A stretch of DNA of 46,228 nt, taken from the NCBI GenBank assembly GCA_016210055.1, contig JACQUZ010000086.1, positions 1-46,228 on the forward strand. The letters are read 5' to 3'. This stretch comes from Deltaproteobacteria bacterium (lineage in GTDB: Bacteria > Myxococcota_A > Polyangia > Haliangiales > SHYZ01). Shown piece after piece: positions 8,152 to 21,500 of this stretch (position 1 is its first letter; each line of letters begins with the position of its first letter). Under the pieces are notes generated by a model. It ran no database searches and was not told the DNA's origin. It saw only the letters and a list, made by a program, of their open reading frames with translations. A program made the translations under genes and the position numbers.

Positions 8152-9510
8152 ATGCGACGAGATTATTGGCTAGCACTCGGAGTCATGGTGGTTCTCGCGG
8201 GCGCCGGCTGCTTTGAACCGGAGAAACCCAACTGCGTCTTCCTGTGCGGTCCGAGCGGGAAATGCCCGGACGGATACGGCTGCGGTACGGACAACCGCTG
8301 CCACTTGAAGACGACGAGCGGCCAGCTCGAAGCGTGCAAGGAAGTGCTCCCCGTCGACGGCGCCGTCGCCGATGGAGTGTCGCCACCCGATGCTCCTGCG
8401 ATTGATGCGAGCGAGGTCGACGCGAACCCCGCCGACGCTGCTCTCCCAGATTCGGCGCCGCCGGATGCGTCACCGCCCGATGCCAGGCCCCCAGATGCTT
8501 CGCCACCCGACGCGGCGCCGCCCGATGCCGCACCCCCAGATGCTCCGCCTCCAGACGCGGCGCCGCCCGATGCCGCACCCCCAGATGCTCCGCCTCCAGA
8601 CGCAGCGCCACCGGACTCGGCGCCGCCCGATGCTGCACCGCCGGATTCCGCGCCACCCGACGCGTTCGTCAACACGAAGCCGACGATGGGCGCGGTTTCC
8701 GACCGCACAGCTACCGCTGGCGAGCAGGTGAGCATCATCCTTAACGCGAACGATCCCGACGTGGGCCAGACGCTTACCTACTCGGCGGAATGGTCGGGAG
8801 CCGAGGGAACCAGGGATCCGCTTGGCAACCGAGGCGTTGGTGCGACTAGCGACAAGGCGGGCGGGAGCTTCGACGCCCCCACGAAGACCTTCACCTTCGA
8901 CACCGGCTTGCTGGGGGTCTTCGAGGTGAAATTCACGGTCTCCGACGACGCGACCACCCCGGGCACCGACACCAAGACGGTCAAGATCACGGTCAACGCG
9001 AGCCCGGTGTTGATAAACGAGATCCAGACCGGGCCCAACCAGGAGATCGAGCTTTTCAACAAGGGGACCGAAAAGGTGAGCCTCAACGGCTGGCTGCTTT
9101 GCGTGCCCACTGGCTGCTGGCCATTCCCCGCCTCGGCCGAAATCGCGGCGGGCGGTTACGTCTTGGTCCACTGGGACCAGGACGGGACGGACTCGGTCGA
9201 TGCATTCTACACGGGCGCGTCCATCACCCTCTCCGTGGCCACGAGCCAAGAGGTTATCCTCGTCGAAGGTACCGATGCAAACCTGTCCCGAGACATCCGT
9301 GACTTCGTCAAGTGGGCAGACGACGGAACCTCCGTGGTGGACATGGCCGTGTACGCGGGCCAGTGGCCTTCGGCGAACGTCGCGGACTACGCGGATCCAA
9401 CAGGTCTTGCCGACGGCAAGTCCCTGTCACGCGTTCCCAACGGAGCCAATACCGAATCCAAGACGGACTGGGTCGTAGTTTCCACTCCCACGCTCAAGGC
9501 AACAAATTAA
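8152..9510 (+). CDS. Lipoprotein with Pro-Asp linker and lamin-tail domain
   Basis: A 452-residue surface-type lipoprotein. The signal ends in a lipobox-like AGAGC (Cys20), followed by a Cys-rich knot (20-63) of the 'CGPSGKCPDGYGCGTDNRC' type. An Ala/Asp/Pro-rich spacer comes next, then fourteen exact pentapeptides XPPD(A/S) (residues 102-171). An Ig/cadherin-like domain (about 173-283) ends in 'TDTKTVKITV', and a C-terminal lamin-tail (LTD) domain (about 285-450) begins 'VLINEIQTGPNQEIELFN'. LTD domains are often attached to secreted or cell-surface proteins; a role in adhesion or binding is inferred only. No enzyme motif is seen. Confidence 0.82.
   Translation: MRRDYWLALGVMVVLAGAGCFEPEKPNCVFLCGPSGKCPDGYGCGTDNRCHLKTTSGQLEACKEVLPVDGAVADGVSPPDAPAIDASEVDANPADAALPDSAPPDASPPDARPPDASPPDAAPPDAAPPDAPPPDAAPPDAAPPDAPPPDAAPPDSAPPDAAPPDSAPPDAFVNTKPTMGAVSDRTATAGEQVSIILNANDPDVGQTLTYSAEWSGAEGTRDPLGNRGVGATSDKAGGSFDAPTKTFTFDTGLLGVFEVKFTVSDDATTPGTDTKTVKITVNASPVLINEIQTGPNQEIELFNKGTEKVSLNGWLLCVPTGCWPFPASAEIAAGGYVLVHWDQDGTDSVDAFYTGASITLSVATSQEVILVEGTDANLSRDIRDFVKWADDGTSVVDMAVYAGQWPSANVADYADPTGLADGKSLSRVPNGANTESKTDWVVVSTPTLKATN
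8455..8664 (+). repeat. 14 x 15-bp coding tandem repeat (XPPDA linker)
   Basis: Fourteen consecutive 15-bp units encode X-P-P-D-(A/S), with X being Ala, Ser, Arg or Pro. The units vary at synonymous positions, so the array is under protein-level constraint rather than freshly expanded. Such Pro-Asp/Ala stretches act as extended spacers between a lipid anchor and distal domains. Confidence 0.9.
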
Positions 9511-9520
9511 TCGTAGCTCC

Positions 9521-9549
9521 TTGAACTCCCCGTAGGCCTCGGATATACA
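9521..9549 (+). promoter_or_regulatory. Sigma-70-type promoter for the HEAT-carB-greA unit
   Basis: TTGAAC (9521-9526), a 17-bp spacer and TATACA (9544-9549) form the best -35/-10 pair seen in the window. It lies in the 84-bp gap before the HEAT-repeat gene and predicts a leader of roughly 40 bases. Since carB and greA follow with overlapping starts, this would drive all three. Confidence 0.55.
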
Positions 9550-9594
9550 ACTCGCTTAGCCGAAATCCGTGCGGCAAGTGACGAGGATTGTCCC

Positions 9595-10349
9595 ATGAGT
9601 CTTTTCGACCTGCTCTCGAAAGAAGGACGCGCTAAGAGCGCGGTCGAGAAAAATGCCAAGCGCGTGATGAACAAGCACCTCCAATCGCCGGATCGCTTTT
9701 CCGCAATGGAAAAACTCAAGGAGATCGGCACTGACGAGGCGCTTTATTGCTTGGCCAAGCGGTTTTCGTACGTCTACGACAAGACCATCGAAGACGAGCA
9801 GGAAAAGGAGTGGGTGCGAAACGCCATGGTCGCTCTCGGGGAGCGGGCCGTCGAGCCGCTTCTCCGCTACGCGCTCAATGCGAGCACGCTGTCGCAGCCG
9901 CTCCACGTGCTGGAGAAGATCACTTCGCCGGAAAGGCTCCTCGCGATCGTGGACGAGCTCCTGGCCCGCGAGGAGCCCGGCTACACGCGCCACCCCGCCA
10001 AGAAGGTCCAGATCCTCACCTGGCTGGCCGAGTGGCAGGGCGGAGGTCCAGTCGAGGCGTCAAAGCGTGTCCTTCCGTACCTCGCCGACTTTGACGAGCA
10101 GGTGCGCTTCGTGGCGGTGGACTCGCTCGCTCATCACAAGGCACAAGCCGTGGCCAGGGAGCCCCTCCTCGCTGCGCTCATCCGCCCCGAGGAGGAGTCA
10201 CGTCGCATCAAGGTGCGGATCGCCGAAGTCCTGGCCGAGAATGGCTGGCCCATCTCGCCGCACAAGGAAGCGATCGAGATGCTCCTTGCATCGGAGCTCC
10301 CTGAGTTCTCGCTGAAACAGGACAAGCTCGTGCGAAAGAAGGAGTCTTA

Positions 10350-10350
<1 letters not shown>
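9595..10350 (+). CDS. HEAT-repeat protein
   Basis: A 251-residue soluble, all-helical protein without signal peptide. Repeated helix pairs such as '[22 protein letters not shown]' and '[28 protein letters not shown]' are HEAT/PBS-lyase-like, so it is probably a protein-binding scaffold. No catalytic motif is visible. Its last stop-codon base is the first base of the carB start codon, so it is translationally coupled to pyrimidine/arginine biosynthesis. Whether it has a regulatory role towards carbamoyl phosphate synthase is unknown. Confidence 0.75.
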
Positions 10351-13575
<3,225 letters not shown>

Positions 13576-13583
<8 letters not shown>

Positions 13584-14058
13584 CAAGGTTCCAATGACTC
13601 CACGTGGGCAACAGCGCCTCAAGGAGGAGCTCAAGCGGCTCAAGGAGATCGAGCGTCCAGCCGTCATCAAGGCCATTGAAGAGGCTCGTGGACATGGAGA
13701 TCTTTCGGAGAACGCGGAGTACGACGCGGCCAAGGAGCGGCAGTCCTTTATCGAGGGTCGCATCCGCGACATCGAGAGCAAGCTGGCCCTGGCCAATGTC
13801 ATCGATCCGGCCAAGCTCACTGGGGACAAGGTGGTTTTCGGCGCCACGGTCACGATCTCTGACAGCGAGTCGGGCGAAGAGCAGACCTACATGATCGTCG
13901 GCGAGGACGAAGCTGACATCAAGAACGGTCGCATCTCCATCACAGCGCCAGTTGCCCGGGCCCTGATTGGCCGCGAGGTCGGTGATCTCGTCAAGGTAAA
14001 GACGCCCAAGGGCATCCGCGAGATGGAAGTCGCGCGGGTCCGGTTCGAAGAGGCATAG
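13576..14058 (+). CDS. greA: Transcription elongation factor GreA
   Basis: A 160-residue factor that enters the RNA polymerase secondary channel and stimulates cleavage of backtracked RNA. The N-terminal coiled coil carries the catalytic tip [14 protein letters not shown] with Asp42 and Glu45. The C-terminal FKBP-like domain contains '[21 protein letters not shown]'-type sequence near residue 120. Its ATG lies 8 bp inside the end of carB, so the genes are coupled; carB-greA adjacency is known in related delta-type genomes. The TAG stop at 14056-14058 forms the outer end of an inverted repeat. Confidence 0.97.
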
Positions 14059-14218
14059 TGCCCCGACCGGGGCGTAATGCTTCTCCAGGCCGCCGATCCG
14101 CAGCGCATCGCTGCGTCGCTCGGTCTTGCGTTACCGCCAGTAGCGCTGCGACCTCGCTCCTTGCGCTGCTTGCGTCTCGGCAGCCGGGAGCAATCATTAC
14201 GCCCCGGTCGGGGCACTA
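14056..14218. repeat. 163-bp element with perfect 24-bp terminal inverted repeats
   Basis: Bases 14056-14079 and 14195-14218 are perfect reverse complements over 24 bp, and complementarity continues imperfectly for about 20 bases inward. Each arm contains its own small hairpin (CCCC-GACC-GGGG type). The left arm includes the greA stop codon; the right arm ends 4 bp before the MFS start codon. No target-site duplication is obvious. It resembles a paired REP/BIME-like or small MITE-like element. The transcribed RNA could fold into a long stem and act as a barrier between the two genes. Confidence 0.85.
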
Positions 14219-14222
14219 ATCC

Positions 14223-15440
14223 ATGGAAGCAAGCGATCCCGCCCGGATCGCTCGCGTCTCTGCGTCCGTTCACGCCCTCATCCACGCGAACATGCTTCTT
14301 CTCCCCGCGCTGGTGCCCCTTTTGGCGGCGCGGTTTCGGGTGGAACCTATCCTTGTAGACACCGCAGGGACTGCTCACTATCTAGCCTTTGGCTTTGGCG
14401 CGATTCCAGCAGGTTTCTTGGCTGATCGCTTTGGGTCGCGGAAGATTCTCCTGGCTTGCCTCGCCGGTTCCGCCGTATCGGCGACCGCCTGCGCGCTTGC
14501 GCCCACCCTCGGGGTATTCACGGTCGCCTTGATAGGGCTTGGTGCCTCGGCCAGCCTGTATCATCCTGCCGGCCTTTCGCTGATCTCACGCTCGACCCCG
14601 TCGGGATCACTGGGACGTGCGCTCGGGATCCATGGAGTCGGCGGGAACCTCGGAGAAGCGCTCGCGCCGGCGGTGGCCGCACTCCTGGCCATGCGCTTCG
14701 ACGAGCGCGCCCCCTTTCTCGCCGCGGCCGCCTTCGCCCTCATGGTCATGGTGCCCGTCGCGAGGGTTCCGAGTGTACCCTCGCCACGCGGGGAAGCAGA
14801 GCCGGGTGGCCGTGGCGTGCTCGTCTCGAGGACATTGATCTTAGTGCTCGCCACCGCTGTCGCGGCGGGGTTCATTTACCGGGGCGCCACCTACTTCTTG
14901 CCCAGGCACCTCTCCGCCCACGTGGATCCAAACCGACTGGCATGGCTTAGGGGCAGCGCCTCTTGGCTTGCTTCCGGCAAGGCGGGGGATTCCCTCGGAG
15001 CCGTCATGACCTCCCTGGCGCTCCTGGCTGGGGTGATTTCCCAGTGGTTAGGGGGACGCCTTGCCGATAGGTTCCAACGGGAACGGCTCTATGCCGTCAT
15101 CGCGGCGGCCATGTTTCCAGCATTGCTCCTCATTGCCGTCCTGGACGGTCTTTCCCTGCTCATGGCGACCATTGTCTTTGGATTCGGCTGGTACTTGGGC
15201 CAACCGCTTCTCAGCAGCATTGCCGCGGGGCTCGTCCCAAGGGAAAAGCACGGGGCCCTTTACGGATTGCAGTTTACCGCCAGTTTTGGCCTTGGAGCAC
15301 TCGCCGTTTCGGCTTGCGCCCACGTATCGACGCGCTGGGGGACGAAAGGTGCATTTCTTGCCCTCGCCATGGTTGCAGTGGCCAGCGCGCTGCTTGGCGT
15401 GGCTCTGGTTAGCGAGCGCAAGAGAATTGGGCGCACGTAG
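14223..15440 (+). CDS. MFS transporter, fosmidomycin-resistance-like
   Basis: A 405-residue inner-membrane protein with about twelve hydrophobic segments. The loop between helices 2 and 3 reads 'GFLADRFGSRKILL', the major-facilitator signature. 'ASLYHPAGLSLISR' (about residue 105) is characteristic of the fosmidomycin-resistance/Fsr-like branch, and a second half copy 'LGGRLADRFQRERL' lies near residue 278. Substrate is unknown; drug or small-molecule efflux is the usual guess for this branch. The start has no Shine-Dalgarno because the inverted-repeat element lies directly upstream, so translation may be weak or begin later. Confidence 0.85.
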   Translation: MEASDPARIARVSASVHALIHANMLLLPALVPLLAARFRVEPILVDTAGTAHYLAFGFGAIPAGFLADRFGSRKILLACLAGSAVSATACALAPTLGVFTVALIGLGASASLYHPAGLSLISRSTPSGSLGRALGIHGVGGNLGEALAPAVAALLAMRFDERAPFLAAAAFALMVMVPVARVPSVPSPRGEAEPGGRGVLVSRTLILVLATAVAAGFIYRGATYFLPRHLSAHVDPNRLAWLRGSASWLASGKAGDSLGAVMTSLALLAGVISQWLGGRLADRFQRERLYAVIAAAMFPALLLIAVLDGLSLLMATIVFGFGWYLGQPLLSSIAAGLVPREKHGALYGLQFTASFGLGALAVSACAHVSTRWGTKGAFLALAMVAVASALLGVALVSERKRIGRT

Positions 15441-15484
15441 TCCTTTCCCAGGCACTGTTTTCTCGCCGTTGCGTCATACCCATT

Positions 15485-15493
15485 TGCTATATT
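15485..15493 (+). promoter_or_regulatory. Extended -10 promoter of the giant surface-protein gene
   Basis: TGC followed by TATATT (15488-15493) is a near-consensus extended -10 element in an otherwise GC-rich region. It is followed 30 bases later by the ATG, with the purine-rich ribosome-binding site GAAGGGGG at 15511-15518. No strong -35 at 17 bp is visible, as is normal for extended -10 promoters. Confidence 0.5.
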
Positions 15494-15523
15494 CGCGGAC
15501 CTAACGTTTTGAAGGGGGTATGA

Positions 15524-18500
15524 ATGCGCCTGATTCGGCGGATTCCCGTCCTGGTTGCGCTCGCTATCCTCTCCGCTAGCTTACGCCCTGCATTCGCAGA
15601 CCAAGCAAAGCCTCGCTTCATCATGCTGGTGGACAGCTCGGGCTCGATGACGCTGACGCCAGAAATCCGGGTGCTCGGTGATTCGGGCATTACGTGCAGC
15701 ACGACCTCGCCCAGGTCGTGCACCCAAGGAGCGGTCTGTGGCGCGCCTTGTGGAACCGGCTATCCCCAGTGCCCATCTGGGACAACGTGCTCGTCGGGCG
15801 TCTGCAGGTGCACGAACAGCCTCACCTGCGGGAACAACGGTCGCTGCTCGGACTGCGGTGATCTGGATTGCCGAGAGACCACGTCGGGAACCAAGTGCGC
15901 TTGCCCCCTGGGCCTTGACTGCATTTCCAACCGTTGCACATTCGTCGACGGCGTCTCCACCCATGGTGACGGCTCTGACGAGCACAAGGGCTGCGACATG
16001 GATGGCGATGGGCTGTTCGACGACAGCCGTGTCTTTGCCGCCAAGGGTGCACTCCGTAATGTCGTTGGTGCGTTTGGCGAGATCGAATTCGCACTCGCCC
16101 GGTTCAAGCAGGTCACCGGCGGCGGCTCCTGCAGCACATACCTCGACTGCCCACGAGGCCCCGACGGCTCTTACCTGTTCGATTGCTTGGGTCCGACAGG
16201 TGCCAAGCGCTGCGTGTCCTGCATTAGCTCCTGCGATTCCGACACGAACTACGATGAGTGCACGGCGTCCTTCAGCTGCGGGTCGTGCGATTACTCGAGC
16301 TACTGCAGCGCCAAGAGGATCGATCGGACGTGCGAGGGGGACGCCAGTCCAATCGCCTCCGCAACGGTAGACTGCTACGCGCCGAGCTCTGACAACGAGT
16401 GCATCAACTACGTTGGCGCCTACCGCACCAGCGATGCTCTGACGTGCGTGAACGCCGGCGGTGAGGTGCTGGTGTCGTTCCCGGCGAGCTCCAACGACGA
16501 CAATTTCTCCCAGCTATCGGCGTGGATCGATAACCACGAGCTGGGCGGAACAGACAAGGAGCTGCGAGCGATTGGCCCAACCCCCCTCGGGGCAAGCCTT
16601 TCAGACATGAAGGCCTTCCTCACGGGGAATAGCCTCTCGCCCCTCAGGGTCGACACCTCCACGCCGTGTCGGGACTACGCCGTAATTCTCCTCACCGACG
16701 GAGAGGAGACGTGCCTCGGAGACCCAGTAGCCGCTGCCAGGGCGCTGAGAAACATCGCCGTCACCCGCAACGACGGCGCGCGGGTGACCGTGGACGTAAA
16801 GACCTACGTCATCGCGCTCGCCGTGTGCCCCCCATCGAACCCCAACTGCCCGACCAAGCTTCAGCTTGATGCCATTGCCGCAGCAGGGGGGACCAACGCA
16901 GCCCACGTGGTCACCAGCGAGGCAGAAATCAGCGCTGCCGTCGCCGATATCGTCGCCAATTCGATCAAGACGGAGATGTGCAACGAGCTCGACGATGACT
17001 GCGACAAGCAAGTGGACGAGGATTTCCCCGAAAAGGGATCCCTGTGCACCGCAGGAGTGGGAGCCTGTGCACGGGTTGGGGCACGCGTGTGCCGTGCGGA
17101 CGGATTGGGCACCGAGTGCTCGGCCGTCCCTGGCCCCAAGTCGTTCGAGAAGTGCAACAACATCGACGACGATTGCAACGGACTGATCGACGATGGCATC
17201 TCGTGCATCCCGTGTAGCCCTCAGCCCGAGGCGTGCAATGGCCGGGATGACGACTGCGACAGCCTGGTCGATGAGGACATCGCCGTCGCGGCGTGCGGTA
17301 TTGACGTGGGCGCATGCGAGCCCGGTCATACCGAGTGCATCGCGGGCCGCCTGGTGTGCCTCGACGCCCGCGGCCCGGTCCCCGAAACGTGCAACAACAT
17401 GGACGACGACTGCGACTCGATCGTCGATTCATTCAGCGCTCCCTGCTACGACTTGCCAACGGGTTGCAACCTGAGCACCCGGCAGTGCCAGGGCAGGTGC
17501 CAGCTCGGCTTACGCACGTGTACCAGTGGGTCGTTCGGAGCATGTGTCGGGGCGGTCGGTCCTACGACCGAGATCCCGTGCAACAAGGTGGACGATGACT
17601 GCGACGGCGAGACAGACGAGGGGGCCGGCAGCGAGGTGTGCGATGGATTCGACAATGACTGCGATGGATTGATCGACGAGAGCGATCCATCCGTCGGGAA
17701 AGCCTGCGGTACCCCGCCGTTCACCAGCCCTTGCCGGGCCGGAACGCTTGCTTGCGTTGGGGGAGCGCTCGCGTGCCAAGGCGAACGGGACCCTCAGCCT
17801 GAGACCTGCGACAAGGTAGACAACGACTGCGACGGGGTGGTGGACAATGGCATCGCGGGCCTTGGCGGCACATGCGGTACCGATGAAGGGGAATGCACCA
17901 GGGGAACCCTGCGCTGCATCGACGGCGCGGTGGCCTGCGCAGGAGCTTTGGGTCCAAGGACTGAGACATGCGACTGCTTGGACAACGACTGCGACGGACA
18001 GGTCGACGAGTCCGATCCGCTGCTGGGAACGGCTTGTGGAGATCTCCCGGGCGGAGGGAGTGTCAACACCGAGGCTGGGGAGTGCCAACTCGGGATCCGG
18101 ACCTGCCAGGCTGCCCCAGGGTGCGCGCTGGCGTGCACGGGCGCTGTCGGACCCGCGGCCGAGACGTGCAACGGCCGTGACGATGACTGCGACGAGAAGG
18201 TCGACGAGGACTTCACCACCCTAGGCACGCCTTGCACTAATGGGATGAAGGGGGCCTGCCGGGCCAGCGGCATCTACGCCTGCTCGTCGGATGGACAGAG
18301 TGTCACGTGTACAGCCCCAGCGGGTACTCCCAGCAGCGAGAGCTGCAACGGGATTGACGACGACTGCGACGGGCTTGTCGACGAAGATCCGCTGCCATTC
18401 GTCGGCACGACCTGTGCCCCGGCGGTCGGCGCATGCGGGGCTGGCAAGCTGGCCTGCGAAAACGGCGCCCTTCGTTGCGTTGTTCCCACGGGAACGGACG

Positions 18501-21500
18501 AGGTTTGCGATGGCAAGGACAACGACTGCGATGGCCTCACTGACGAGAGCGATCCAGCCCTCGGAACGCAGTGCGGCACGCCGCCCTTCACCAGCCCGTG
18601 CCAAGCGGGAACTACGGCGTGCGTCTCGGGGCGCCTCGCTTGCCGGGGTGAAAAGGATCCCCAGGCCGAAACCTGCGATGGCGTGGACAATGATTGCGAC
18701 GGGACCATCGACAACGGCGTCCCAGGATTCGGAGTCCCGTGCGGTACCGACGAGGGTGAATGCACGCCGGGCGTCCTGCGCTGCGTCGACGGCAGGGCCA
18801 CATGCGTGGGTGCCGTAGGGCCCAAGACCGAAACCTGCGACTGCTTGGACAATGACTGCGACGGGCAACTCGACGAGTCGGATCCTCTTCTGAGCACCCC
18901 TTGTGGCGACCTACCAGGGGGAGGCACAGTTAGCACTGATACTGGCGAGTGCCAGCTGGGCATTCGCTACTGCCCAGGCGCGCCCAAGTGCACGCTCGCA
19001 TGCAAGGGCGCCATCGGCCCGGCGGCAGAGCAGTGCAACGGCTTTGACGACGATTGCGACGGCAGTACCGACGAGGACTTCCCGGCGGTCGGCAAGTCCT
19101 GTGACAACGGCATGAAAGGGGCCTGCCTTTACACGGGGACCATCGTCTGCAACCCAACGGGGACCGGCACCCTATGCACCGCGCCGTTGGGCACACCAGG
19201 CGTCGAGAGCTGCAACAGGATTGATGACGACTGCGACGGCGAAGTCGACGAGGCACCCCTCCCCTATGTCGGAGGCGCGTGCACTCCACCGACTGGTTGC
19301 ACGGGAACGTGGGAGTGCGCATCGGGGTCGCTTCGCTGCACGCCGACGGCGACCACGGCCACCGAGACATGCAACGGCAAGGACGACGACTGCGACGGAT
19401 TGGTCGACGAGAGCGATCCCGAGCTTGGTCAGCCGTGTGGCACGCCTCCGTTTACGAGCCCCTGCAAGGCCGGCGTCAAGGCATGCGTGGGTGGTGCCCT
19501 CGCCTGCCAAGGGGAGAGGGACCCGCTGCCCGAAGCCTGTGATGGCGTCGACAACGACTGCGACGGCGATATCGATGAGGAAGTCCCGGGTTTCGGTGTC
19601 CCCTGCGAAACCAGTGTCGGGGAGTGCGAGCCGGGTGTCCTAGGCTGCGTGAACGGTGCGGCGACCTGCGTGGGGGGCGTGGGCCCAAAGACAGAGGTCT
19701 GTGACTGCCTAGACAACGACTGCGATGGGCTCACCGACGAGTCAGATCCCATGCTCGGGAGCGCATGCAGCGAGCTCCCGGATGGCACGGCGGTCTCCTC
19801 GGAGGTTGGCGAGTGCCAGCACGGCATTCGCGTCTGTCCTGGCGTACCTCGCTGCGCCCTCGCGTGCAAGGGCGCCATTGGACCTGCGCGCGAGAGGTGC
19901 AATGGGCTCGACGACGATTGCGATGGCAAAGCCGACGAGGACTTCCCGACGCTCGGCCAGCCGTGTGAAAACGGCATGAGAGGCGCCTGCGCCCAGGCGG
20001 GCACGGTCGTGTGTGCCGCCGATGGCAACGGAATCGCCTGCTCGGCTCCAGAAGGCACCCCAGGCATTGAGAGCTGCAACGGTATCGACGACGACTGCGA
20101 CGGGGAGGTGGACGAAGAGCCTCTCCCCTACGTGGGGACGACTTGTTCGCCGGCCATTGGCATTTGTGCGCCAGGCCTGTGGGAGTGCCACGACGGCGCC
20201 CTTCGCTGCAGCAGCGCCGGAAGCGGCTCGGCCGAGATATGCAATGGGCTCGATGATGACTGCGATGGGCTCACCGACGAGCCCATCCTGCCGGGGACCG
20301 GCGAGCAGTGCGTCGATCCTGGCTACGAAGGGATCGGCGACAAGGGGGAGTGTGAATTCGGGCAGGTGGAGTGCATCGCAGGAGACCTGTCGTGCCAGGG
20401 CTACCGCGGACCCAAGGAAGAGGTGTGCAACGGCAAGGACGACGACTGCGACGGCATTCCCGACGACAGCGCGACCTGCCCTCATCCCGACGAAGTCTGT
20501 TATCGCGGAAGCTGCGTCCTTCCCTGCTGCCACCCAGGGGAGTATCCGTGCGAGTTCCCCTGTCCGGGTGGATTCCAATGCGTGCCGGTGGCGAACACGC
20601 CCGAGCCTTCGCGGTACTGCGCGTCGGATCCTTGCACGGCCATCACGTGCGGACAGGGGGAGTACTGCGATCCTTCCGATGCCTCCTGCAAGGCCTACTG
20701 CACCGCCACCACGTGTGCCGAAGGAAAGACCTGCCTGGGCAAGGGGGAGTGCGTGGATTGCTTTGATCCCCGTCTCGCTTGCCCCACCGGCATGCTGTGC
20801 GCCCGTGATGAGGGCGGCGTGGCGCGTTGTACGCCCGACCCGTGCCCCAAAGGACGCTGCGCGGACGACGAGATTTGCAAGAACGGAAGCTGCATCCCCG
20901 ACTGCAGCGACAAGTGCGCGGCTGGCGAGCGCTGTGACACCGACACCGGCGAGTGCGTGCCCGACCTTTGCGACCGCGTGACCTGTGAAACCGGCGACAC
21001 CTGCGACCCCATGACCGGGGAGTGCGCGCGAGGCCGCTGCATTGGCGTCTCCTGCCCCGGCGGGGAGATCTGCGTGCCTGCCACTGGGGCGTGCGTGGCC
21101 GATCCATGTCTTTCGCTCAAGTGCCCGACGGACCCGCCGCAGAAATGCCAGGTGAACTTCCAAGGCTCGGCGACCTGCGTGGCCGAGGAGGACACAAAAC
21201 CCGGGGACGTCGACTTGGTCTTGGCGAGCGGCGGTGGTGGGTGTGCTTGCGATGTGGGGGGTTCACGACGAGGCACCCAGGCAGGCGGGGGGTTGGTGCT
21301 CCTGGTGCTCGCCATCGCGTGTTTCCGTCTCCGCGCGCTGCTAACACGAGCATCCCGCTCGGCGTGGGTCCTTCTCCTTTTCCTCACCGCCTGCAACATC
21401 GATCCCTTTGCTCTTTCCCACGCCCGTGATGCGGGCGCCGGACTCACGGATGCCCAGTCCCGCACCGATGGTCGCCCAAAGCGACCGGACGCTGCGGGAG

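Noticed and set aside
19742..21163. 473-codon minus-strand frame inside the giant gene
   Set aside because: It is a shadow of the MopE repeats, with Ala/Val/Gly-rich periodic sequence and no plausible start signal or domain.
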